Source: Anaeramoeba flamelloides
Taxonomy: Eukaryota > Metamonada > Anaeramoebidae
Reading direction: 5' to 3'
DNA: 64,000 nt
Assembly: GCA_027625915.1 (NCBI GenBank)
Contig: JANTQA010000057.1
Coordinates: 434,001 to 498,000 of the forward strand
The position numbers and the translations under genes were made by a program. Positions 46,760-57,600 of this stretch are shown in pieces (within the stretch, counting starts at the first letter, position 1; each line of letters starts with the position of its first letter). A model generated the notes under the pieces. It searched no databases. It worked only from the letters and a program-made list of their open reading frames with translations, and was not told where the DNA came from.

Positions 46760-48140
46760 TAAATTTTTTTATTGAATAAATGTCATTCCTGACAATACTG
46801 ACGGATTTTGGAAAATATTACTTTTTCCACAATTATCTAAAAAACTGTCACCACACATCAACTATATAACCCCTAATAAACTTGTTGATTAAACCTAACA
46901 AAGATAAAAAGGCACAAATAAAAAATGAAAATAAATTTTTTTTTCCCTTTTTATTAAACAAATTGGGTTTTCAGAAAATGAACCTGAGCAAAAGAATTTT
47001 TGTGAGAATTCATATCATATACGTATATCACAATTAATGTAGTAACAGAATTTACCTCTAAATATTTTCAACAATAATAACAATATCTTCTTGAATTATT
47101 GTGAGTTAAGATCTGTGTACTATTTACATTATTTAAGTTCACTGAACTTAAATTCTTTCATTAATTCAAACAAAAAAATCAACATTATGAATTATTTTAT
47201 AAATAAAGATCTATAAATAATCTTTGTGTTGGGAATTAACATTTTAAAGAAATAATACATAGCAAATTGTTTCCAAGAAAAATACTTATGCTTAAAAAGA
47301 TAAATATTTACACTTTAAACTGGTATAATCACCAACAATAAACCCTATATTTGCTGTATAATTGACAATATTAAATTGTTTAATTTTGGTTTTTTTAAGA
47401 TTTCCAATTTTTGTTTATCTTTTCAGTTTGGTTTATTTACTTTTAGTAATTTTTTTTTTTTGATTTTTTTGGGATTTGTACAAATTTTTATAAATTTAAG
47501 AAAAGTTGAATATCAAAAAAATATTTTCTTATCAATAATATTCAAAAAATGTTAAATTTCATATTTTTGATGAAAATTTTTTACAATACCTCTTTTGACT
47601 TTCAGATCAACAAATCAAAATATATAAAAATTACATAAAAATGTTTCCATTTTTGTAAAAACATTAATTCTGTGAAAGAAAATTGAAATTTTATTTCCTA
47701 ATCAAAAAAGGATCAAATAAGTAAAAAACAAAATCTTGATAAAGAATCTATTTTTCAATTCAAATTTGTTTTTAGAAATCGAAATTAAAATAGAGACAAT
47801 ATTGCAAAGGAGTGTGTCAATTATACCCAAAGTTAAATTTGTGATATAAAACCATCAATAGTTTTTAAAAATTAACTTTGTTTATTGGCTATTTTCAAAA
47901 ATATTTAAAAAATCACTAGATTATAAAATTATTCCAAACACATTCTGATATTTAAAAATCTCGCTACCCTTCTCAATTTTTTTAAAATTTAGTAAATTGG
48001 ATTTTCTTTTTTTCTTTTAAAATTTAGTATATTTTAAAAACCAAATTTTCATGATGAGAAATTTCAAACTTTTATCCATTACTCAATAAGGTTCTAACTC
48101 TTGATAAATTAATTTAATTTTCAATTTGAAACAAAACCCA
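46760..48140. repeat. 1.4-kb dispersed repeat L, copy 2 (inverted)
   Basis: Reverse-complement relative of 8270-9700 along its whole length, starting 20 bp after MITE copy 4. It shares TTTCAGAAAATGAACCTGAG and TCATATACGTATATC. No open frame. Confidence 0.7.
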
Positions 48141-48239
48141 GAAAAATAATTTACTAAACAAAGGATTTCTCGTATCTAAAAGTACACATTAACAAATAAA
48201 TTTTTGTAATAATTTTTTTCATTTTAAATTAGTAAAACA

Positions 48240-48600
48240 AAATCTGATCTTTAGTTGCAATTTTAATATTAATTATTTTTTATTAAAAAAATCAAATTTT
48301 TTGCAACTAATCTAGGTTTTGAGACAAATTTAAGAAAGATATTTTTCAGCTCTTTAAAGTCTGAATATTTATGATTCATCCTTTAAATTTGTCTTTAAAT
48401 AAGTTTTTTTTCTAAAATTCTTTGTTTTTTTTTACTAATACAAATATCATTTTGAATTGACGAGATTATCAACTTTTGGTATTATTCCACTAATCAAATT
48501 TGTAGAAGAATTTGAACAATGAAGATTAATATGGTTGACCTTTAAATAGAAATATATTTGAATTATAGACTTCTTCATGATAGATGCAAATCCCTTAAAG
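48240..48600. mobile_element. TTAA-flanked element, copy 2 (left end lost)
   Basis: Matches 1850-2157 in the same orientation (shared TTTAAGAAAGATATTTT, GTCTGAATATT and TTTTTACTAATACA). It ends GATGCAAATCCC at a TTAA, as copy 1 does. The left terminal repeat was not found; repeat L lies directly upstream. Confidence 0.6.
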
Positions 48601-49071
48601 GGATTTTTTTCTCAAGTTTGATTGATTTTTTGTGAAAATAAGTGTTCTATTGATTGGGGGTGGTGATAAATAAGAGTTATTAACCCCTTAACAATAAAAA
48701 AAATAATATGATTAAATAATATGAAAATATATTCTGAAAAATAAATTTCCGAAAGTCAGGAAAGTCTCATATTGTTATTCTTTTGACTGTTTTAACTGTG
48801 CTAAATATTTTGACATAATCTTGAATTTATAAAATTTTATAACTTTCTGTTTTAAAAAAGTGTTCAATATATTGTTCTATTTCCTTTTATTAAACTGTTT
48901 CCAAGTCAATTTTTAGAAAACTTTTTGTAATGACTTTTTGAAAATGACTGGTTCTTATTAAAATAAATTCTATATATAAAAAAAAAAAAATCCATTTTAA
49001 ATTTAATTTTACCTTTAAAATTAATTGATTAGATAATTTATTGACGATTTATATATTAAAAATTTTTATTA
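48601..49071. other. Intergenic spacer, no feature seen
   Basis: AT-rich, non-coding. Contains a short GC-richer patch (GATTGGGGGTGGTG) near 48653 without assignable function. Confidence 0.4.
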
Positions 49072-49317
49072 ATGATTTTTATTTTTCTATTATTTTTTTT
49101 TGAATTATTTCAAATCTCAAAGAAAAAAGTTGTTTGGCATGATTTCCTTAGAGGAAAATTGAATAAACCATTTACAGAAGAATCAACAATTCAACAAATC
49201 GAACAATTCAACGACATTTTAATACAAATTTCAGAAATAACTAACTTTCGTAAAAATTTAAATGAAATACCAGAAGATCCATATCATTTTGATTTTGTTT
49301 ATAAAAATCTCAATTAG
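49072..49317 (+). CDS. Unknown short frame, perhaps a terminal exon
   Basis: The frame opens with ATG at 49072 and would give 81 residues. The first 16 (MIFIFLLFFFELFQIS) could be a signal peptide, but they look like translated T-rich intron. A CAAAG directly after them is a plausible acceptor. From there it reads like real protein: KKVVWHDFLRGKLNKPFTEE, then SEITNFRKNLNEIPEDPYHF. It is therefore either a small secreted protein or the last exon of a gene whose other exons I could not find. The family is not recognised. Confidence 0.4.
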   Translation: MIFIFLLFFFELFQISKKKVVWHDFLRGKLNKPFTEESTIQQIEQFNDILIQISEITNFRKNLNEIPEDPYHFDFVYKNLN

Positions 49318-50183
49318 AATTTAATTAAACAATAAACATTTAGGGTATTTATCTTTACTTAAATTTTATTAATTGTGATAGTTAATAGAATTATTCTTTT
49401 TTTTTTTTTCTATTATTAACAAATTTTATAATAAACTATTATTTGAAAATTAAGAAAAAAGATCAAATTATGGGCTTTATAAATTGTTTTTTTTTTTTTT
49501 TTTTTAATTTAATTTTTAATTTTTATTTCAAAATTCACAACAAGAACATTAATATTATTAACAATAAAAAAATAAAAATATCAAAAGCAAACAAAACAAT
49601 TTTTATTTGCTTTTAATTTTTTAAATATATTTTTTTACATTTAAAATAATTTCCTCAACTTAATTAGTTATCGAAAATTTTGCTGTATCATTTTAATTAA
49701 TGATCCTCATTGCTTATTTATATAAATATTTTGGAGTTTTATCTAATAAAAAAATAAATATTTTATTTTTTTCATTTTATTGAACAAGTTTAAATTACAC
49801 TCTAAATTTTATTATACTTGATATACCATTTTATAAAAACAAGTAAAATCATAAATTTCAAATTATTCATAGGAATGACAGAAGAAAATTATCTTTATGT
49901 TTTAAAAAATAATGGGAAAATTATAACTTTTCAAATTTGTCAAATTTAAAAATAAACTATCTTTCAAAATCATTGGCCCATTAAAAATCAAATTTTAAAG
50001 AAAAATATTTTTAATAATTGAAGTTAACTATTATAATATAAAAATTTTGAGTTTAATATTCAATACTATACTCAAAAGATATTTATTTTTTGTCTAAAAA
50101 TAAAAGAAAAAAAAATAAAAAAAACTGTTAAAAAAAATTGGGGTATTTATTTTGAAAGAAGCATTACATGAAAAATAGAAAAT
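49318..50183. other. Spacer containing a relative of 63300-63460
   Basis: The interval ~49960-50180 is an inverted copy of the intron-like DNA at about 63230-63460. On the plus strand a short frame at 49875-49949 (MTEENYLYVLKNNGKIIT) begins just after ATAG and is of uncertain meaning. Confidence 0.3.
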
Positions 50184-50315
50184 TTAAAAAATTAATACAA
50201 ACCCATTTATCGATTCTCCTTCCATTTGAATAACTAAATCTAATCTCTTTTTTATATTTGAAACCAATTTTTTCATTAATTCATCTGTTACTTGTTTCCA
50301 ATTTTTCATTTTCAT
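50184..50315 (-). CDS. First exon of an unknown gene or gene fragment
   Basis: The frame starts at ATG 50315 and reads MKMKNWKQVTDELMKKLVSN, then IKKRLDLVIQMEGESING. A candidate donor (GG|GTTTGT) follows, and a stop comes six codons later. The protein segment looks natural and helical. An inverted copy lies at 63108-63222 with one base missing within the codons for VIQ. The following DNA is also similar in both copies, including an ATTTTTAG acceptor-like site, but no good second exon is open here. It could be a live gene's first exon or a decayed duplicate. Family not recognised. Confidence 0.4.
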   Translation of the reverse strand: MKMKNWKQVTDELMKKLVSNIKKRLDLVIQMEGESINGFVLIF

Positions 50316-50649
50316 TTTCCGTTTTAACAAAACATTTTTGAAAAAATAAATAAGAGAAAAAATGATTTATTTTCAAACTTTTCATTGTGAGAGGAAAAAC
50401 TTCAAAACGATACAAAAGCAATTCAAAATTCAAATATAAGATGGGCCATTTATTATGAAATTTAGTTTAGTCAAATTCTAAATTTTTTTCAAAATAGTAA
50501 ATTCTATTGAAATCTATTCGCTGTAGCTATTTAAAAAGCCCCCCTTTTGGTAAGTTAATGTATGTTAGGGTAGGTTAGAGTAAGCTTGGGTGTTTTGGAT
50601 GGTATACTAGGGAATTTAGGCTAAAATTTTGAAAAACAAATAATTAATA

Positions 50650-50844
50650 CAGTCAGTTTCACTTTTAAGGCACAAACTTTCAACAAAATTTAAGGCACAA
50701 AAAAATCTCAAATTAAAGCATATTTTTTGAAAATTTTTTTTTCACAAATTATTTTACTAGAATCTGAATTTTGTGCCCTAATTTGAGATTTTTTTGTGCT
50801 TTAAATTTCGTTCAAAGTTTGTGTCTTAAAAGTGGAACTGACTG
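50650..50844. mobile_element. CAGTCAGTTCC MITE, copy 5 (195 bp)
   Basis: The best preserved copy: CAGTCAGTTTCACTTTTAAG on the left, GTGGAACTGACTG on the right, TA on both sides. Its arms are complementary over most of their length. Confidence 0.88.
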
Positions 50845-51538
50845 TATTGAAATTAGACTTGTGTAACCTTTTTCAAGAGTGAAAAAATTTATACTTAACT
50901 TTGGTGGCTAAAATTGGGTTTTGGAACAAAATTTTCAAAATATTTAGAATTGATAACTTCAGCATTTTAGATTTTCAACAATATATATATTAATACTACC
51001 ATCCACCAAATAACCTTTTTGGTTTTTCTTCTTACTATCATTAAAAACCATTAAAAACCTTCATACCAATGAAAATAATCAAGAAAATCTTCAAAAATTC
51101 AATTTGACCAATTTTGAAATTTAAGAATAAAGCAAAAATAAAAAATAAATAAAAATATGGAAAAAAGAAATAAAAAAAAATCCGTTTGAAATAGTTCAAA
51201 ATAAGAAATTGGTAAAAAAGGTAAAAAAAAACAAGGTATAGGTTAATTGATAATAACCAAAATCATAACCAAAATAATTTTGGCTAATTTAGCTTAGTTT
51301 GATAGATAAACAAGAATGTTCATTTGGGGGGTTGTTCTTTAATTTCTTTGTAACGCTTCTTCCAAATATAAAGAAAATTTAATTAGGGGAAAAATGGAAA
51401 AAAAAGAATAATTGTTTATTATTAGGATACTTTTTTAGGAAAATTAACATAATTAATTCTTTTTTCACATTCGTTTGATAAATTTTGTTTTAAAATTGAG
51501 TTTATTTTTTGTTTTTGGTAATATAATTTAATATTTTT
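50845..51538. other. AT-rich intergenic DNA, no feature seen
   Basis: No coding frame or repeat was recognised between the MITE and the next TIR element. Confidence 0.45.
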
Positions 51539-52118
51539 TAAACTCTTTTACAGTAAAAGGTGACCCAGTTTTATTGAAGAAATAAAACATATTATATGAG
51601 TTTAATTCATTACTCTTATCAAACTAAAATTTTCAATTGTTAGATCAAAATCATAATTTTCTCAAACTAAATTTTCAATTTTTAGATAAGTATCATTTTT
51701 GTCATTTTGTAATTTTTTTTTTTTTCTTTTCTTTTATATTTTTTTTTAAAAAATTAAATTTGAAGAAAAAAAAGTTTGAAAAACCTTATTAACATTAAGA
51801 AAAGTGAGACGTAGTGTGTTCTTTTCAAATTCATACATTTACAAGTGAAAAAATCTTATTGTCAACAAATTTAATTTCCTAAACAAATTGAGAATTTTTC
51901 AGGAGACCTTCCAATGAAAAGGGAACAAAAAAATTTTTTTTTGACATTTATTTTTGTTAAAATTTATTGTTTGTTCAGGTATATTCCATTATGATTATCG
52001 ACTCTTATATGAAGTTTATATTTTCTCGTATTTCTAAACAATCTATGTTTAGTTGATTTTTAACAATAAAGTGACCTTTTCATTTGTAACTGGGCCCCTT
52101 TGAGTGAAATGGTGTTTA
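51539..52118. mobile_element. GGGGCCC-ended TIR element, copy D (580 bp)
   Basis: Close relative of copy A in the same orientation, sharing TATGAGTTTAATTCATTACT near the left and ACTGGGCCCCTTTGAGTGAA at the right. An internal tandem duplication of the TTTCTCAAA...TTTTTAGAT segment makes it longer. Outer bases are TAAACTC and GTGTTTA. Confidence 0.75.
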
Positions 52119-53027
52119 CTAAAAAAAAAATTACAAAATTGAAAATTTTTTTTAAATTTATTTATTTTTTGAAAACCAGAAAACAACTTTTTCAAACATT
52201 AAAGAATCAACAAGTTTTAACTGGTGGGATCTAAATATTATTCGATAAATTATTATTCAATTTTCATTAAGTTTGGATTATTTTGATCATTTGCATTTTT
52301 ATTATTATATTTGTTGATAATTGACTTGGAATTTTAATAATGAAAAATAAAAACAAAATAATTTTTTATTTTTAAATCAATACTTTGCAACATAAAACGA
52401 AAAATAGGTATATCAATTTTCAAGATTTTAACTTAATTATTAATAAAAATAATATACTTACTTTTTTTAGTTTTATATTGAAAATATGTTAATTCTGGAA
52501 TTCAAAAAATAAAAGACTTAAAATTAATAAATTATTATGATGGTGTTAACTCATCCATTTAATTAGCCAAAACACATATTTCGAAAAAAATTTTTTTTGG
52601 ATCTCTTTGAGGATCATTGTATTTTTAAAAAGATACAAGTTACTTAAATCTTAAATATGTTAATTACTTTTCTGAAATATCCTTCATAATTTTTAAACAC
52701 AAAATCATAAAAAGACAATCTCAATAAACCTAACAATAGAAATATAATTTCAAATTTTTATAAAAGTATCCAAAGATTCAGATCGAACAAAAATAATTTT
52801 AGAGATAATTCCGAATATAGCATTTTTCTCGATAAAAATTAAAAGTAATATTATTTTATGTGATTTACGGATTTTAGGACTGAAAATAACAAATTAAAAA
52901 ATCATTTAATGGAAAAATAATTTTTTTGACCAATGCCCATTAAAATAAGTACGATTCCTATTTTTTGGAAAAAAAATTAAAATGATAAAAAAAAATTAAA
53001 ATGATAAATTTTATTATTTTTTATAAA
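52119..53027. other. 3' flank of INTS3, no feature seen
   Basis: AT-rich spacer downstream of the minus-strand INTS3 stop. No frame or repeat was recognised. Confidence 0.45.
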
Positions 53028-54581
53028 TTAAAAATTTTTCACTAACAATGATTTAATCTGAATAAAAGAGTTTAATCTATTTTGTAAATTTAAATAATTT
53101 TTATTTTTTTTGATTTCTTGATTTTTTTGTAAATTCAAAATAATTGAATCAATTTTTTTTTGATTTATTTTAAACCAATGTAGTAAACTAATATTTACAA
53201 AATCTGTTTCATCATATATTTCCATATTGGTATTAGAATTAGAAGAATTTAAATTTGGATTAGAATTGGAAGAAGCCGGTGAAAATGTCAATAAAAGTAA
53301 AATTAAGGCGGGGTCAGGCTCGATTTCTTTCAGCAAATTTGTTAAACAATTTGATAATTGATTATATTTGTGAAATTGGTTTGGTTTCATAACTGATTGC
53401 AATATAATAAGTATTAAATGAACAACATTTTTAATATCCATTTTCCGATAAGAGAATTCTGCAACCAATAATTTAAAAAAATTTGATTGTTCAAAAAAAT
53501 CAAAATTGTCTAGAGATTTCTGAATTAATTTTTTTAAATTTGAAAATTTGGAACCTGAATGTAATAATCTAATTCTTTTCAATTGGAGCTTTTTTATTAA
53601 CTGATCTATTTCAAAGGGTCCAAAATTTGAAATAATAAATGATATAACTTCTAAATTACCAACAAAAAGAATATTAATTTTTGGAGTGTTCATTTCTAGG
53701 CATTGTATTAATGAATTACAGACAAACTTTGGATTTTTTTTTGAAGCTTCCTATTATTTGATTAATAAAGGGGTATAAATGATTTAAATAAATAGATTAT
53801 ATAAGTAAGTAAGAAAGTAAGTAAGAAAATAAGAAAAAGAAAGCAAATGGATAAAATTAGTAAAAAGGAAAAAAAAAAAAAAAAGAAGGAAAAGAAAAAA
53901 ACCAGAAAAATAAATTACTTGGAAATGGGCAACTAAAATTTTGTCATTTGAATCAAATAATTGAAAATATTCAGTTAATCTTCCACGATTTTTCATATAA
54001 TATACAAAGGTGATTATTGAGACTCTAATTTCATAAGAAAACATTTGCTTTAATATGGATTGTACAATACTTCTATATTTTAATAAAATTTGATCACGGA
54101 ATAAGATTGTTAAAATATGCTCAAAAATGATTTGAAAAGAATTTTCTTCTTCATTTTTTATAACATTACCATTACCATTACCATTGTTAGATACTTCAAT
54201 GACAATAAACTTTATAATTTCTTCATGAATATTTTTATTTTTAATTTTATTGTAATTTAAAATCAACAGTTTTAATAATTTATCAATTGAGTCAATTGCA
54301 TTTGATTGTGGCTTTTTTATTCTTGTTCGTATTTCGAGAATTAAACTACCAAAAATTTTTGTTGTTTCATTCGAAAGTTCAACTTTTAACTTTTTTACAC
54401 TTTTTTTGGATTTATTCTGTAAAGAATTCTGTTCGCCATTGTCACTTAATATTTTTTTTTGATTAAATTTTGTTCTTTTTTTATCAAAGGTTTCTACAAA
54501 ATTATTAAGGTTATTATTTTGTTTATTAACATCCTTATTATTGCCGTCGCTGTTATTGCTTTTAAAAAAGATATTATTAAC

Positions 54582-54628
<47 letters not shown>

Positions 54629-57600
54629 GTTTTGTATTATTAATATTATTATTAGGATTCTTGTTATTATTGTTATTAATTGAATTACCACTTTTTATTA
54701 AATTATGATTTTTTGTTTCGTGTTTTTTTCTTTTACGTTCATTAGAACTTTGCACTCCAAAAAAATTTCTGAATTTTTCGAGAAAGGTTTCTCTAATAAT
54801 TTGATCTAAAGTTTCTTCGTTGTATAATGAAGACAATTTTTCAAAAGATATAATTTTTGATTTGATTAGATAATTAAATGCCCTTGAAATATTGATAACT
54901 GTTTTCTTTTTTGGTCGAGGATCCCATTGATCGCAATTATTTACAAATTTCATTAAATTTTCTGTAATATTTTTATATTTTGCAATTGAAATGATCATTA
55001 ATTCAATAGTTGGTTCGATTACTTGAAGATTATCTCTACCTGGTGTAAAAAAAAATAAATCATAAAAAAGCGCGCATTTAAAACGTGTTTCTGTTGAATG
55101 AGACTATTAATTTTGATATTTAAGAAACAAAAAATTGTTTTTTTTTTTTTTAACATTGTCGAAAATGTTTTAGTTTTTTGTTAAAATATTTATTGTTAAT
55201 ATAAACTATTTTGCAGTCAAAAGAGCCCAGTTATAATGGGCGAATTACACTTGTTTAAAGGATTTGGATGGATATTAGAAGAAAAAAAGGTATTTTGGAA
55301 ATTTTCAAAATTGAAATCATTTTTACTCTTTTTTCTTTTTTTCAATTTTTTTTTTTGAAGCAATATTTTTTATGAAACATCAATCATTTGCAAATTTTTT
55401 TATTATGGCAAGATCGATAGTCACTTGATAAAAAAGGGGTTATTTCAATGTTATTGAAATAGTGAAAATAATTTTAGAAAAATCATATTGATTTCTATTA
55501 GGATTTTCTTTGATTTTCAATTGAAGATCAAAATTGACATTCTTTTGTTTTTCTCAATAAGGGTACTAACTGAAGAATTTGAGTATTTTCAATTTTTTAG
55601 AAAATTTATTGATTTATTTGATTAGATTTACTCTGTATGATATCAAGTATTCTTTAATGTCTATGTCTTCCACTTATTTTTTTTTATTTGTTCTTCAAAG
55701 GTTAATTATAAAAAAAATAATTGATATTTCGAAAAATATTGGGACACTTTGAAGGAAACAAAGTTTGCTCACACCTTATATTTTCAACAACGTTTGTTAA
55801 CAGAGTTAAAAGTTAATAAAGTAAAAAAAATAAAAAAAATATATTTTTCACAAACTTTAATGCTTGTTAATAGCCAACCTATTAAAGCCCAGCGAGTGGT
55901 CATTCCATATTGAAATTGCATTTCCTTATTGTTAAAGGTGGAAAGAAGAAATCTAGCAATATCAACTGCAACTCCTTCACGAACATTTTGAAGTTTATTT
56001 CCAATCTGAGATTGTACAGATAAAAAGCTATTTGAAAACCAAAGCTGGTATCTTCTTTGATTTCCTAAATTAACGTGTTGAAGTAAATACAATAATTGAG
56101 TTTCCATTTTGGGGGTAATTCTTGATTGTAAATAAATTCTTGGTGTTGGGGTATTTAAAACATCATCAATGAAATACACATTATCTGAATTAGGCTTCAA
56201 TGTTAATAATTCGTCCCAAATTGGCTTGAAGGAACGATTGTTATGTAAATTTTGTAAAAGGCGAATTAAATCACGCCCAATACTATAGCATTCTTTTTTT
56301 TTATTTTTAAATAGTTTTAAAACATAATTTGTTTCTTTAGTTGCTAAAGAATGAAATCTTTGATTTGAATGATGGTCTGTAATTAATCTAAGAAAATTAT
56401 AACAAGATACAGAAACCAACATTTGATTTTTTGGTGCAAAAAGCCATTTTCTATTATTCATTTGTTTGTTTGTGATTAGTTTGTTTGTGATTTGTTTGTT
56501 TGTTTGTTTGTTTGTTTGTAGATATTTGTCAAGTTATTGAAATTTTCAATTAAAAAAATTAAAAATATAAATAGTTCTTACTCATTAACAGTTACCAAAA
56601 TATCTAGTATATCTGTAATTAGTTTAATGTTTTCATCGCTGGTATCACTTCCACGTGTTTGTCTCATTAATTCTAATAATAATAATTCAGCCTGTTCAAC
56701 TTCGAATAGAGAAAATTCCCTTGATATTCTTACAATCTTTGATGAATATTTCATTATTTTTTAAAAATGTTGATTGTCAAATTATTATTGTTGTTAATTA
56801 ATTGTTTTTTTTTATTATTATAGTTGTTTTAAAAAAGTTAAAAATAAAAGTGAGGAAATTAAAAAATTTTAAAAAGTGTTACTCAAACTGCTTAAATGGT
56901 GGTGAACCAAACGGTTTGTAAAATACTTTTTTTAGAACTTTTAGTATACACATTTTTAAAAACAACTGTATTTATATATATATATATATATAAAATAAAT
57001 GAAAATAAAAAGATAGAAAAAAAACTTACTTGTATTTTAGATGAACTAAGTAATTTATCATATTTTTCAAAAACAATATATCTTAAAACATTTACACAAT
57101 ATTTATAATTATCTCTAACTAAAGAAGTTAGCATTGAAAATGTCTATTTAAAAATAATATAAATATATAGATATAAATAAAACGATCAAAAAAAAGAAAA
57201 ATAAGAAAAAAAGATTGAAATTTTATTGTTATATTTTTTGAAAAAACTAATTGTTAAAATTGAAATGTTTTCTTAATTTTTAAATTTCATATGAAGATTT
57301 TTTGGGAATAATTCATTTGAAAACAAATATTGTCAGGATATCCTAAATAAACATGGAATTGTAATAAGAGTGATTTTAATAACCGATATCAAGTAAACCA
57401 TTAAATTCCCAAATTAGGGTTTTTTTTGTTGTTTTTTGAACATATGAATTATTATCTCATTTAAAATATAAATTTTCACAGGTGTTATATCAAAGTGTTT
57501 AGTAATGATAGTAGGATTTCTCTCCAACATTAAGAAAAAAAATATTTTTTAACATTATTTTAAAAATTGTCTAATCCCTTAAAATTAATTTTTGGAATTT

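Noticed and set aside
50560-50600. TTAGGGTAGGTTAGAG, telomere-like
   Set aside because: Only one imperfect unit with no tandem repetition, so not an interstitial telomere.
54459-54691. Poly-isoleucine frames
   Set aside because: Shadow frames of the poly-Asn-coding repeat in INTS3.
55009-55030. GGTTCGATTAC resembling a tRNA T-loop
   Set aside because: It lies in an INTS3 coding exon and no acceptor or anticodon stem can be drawn around it.
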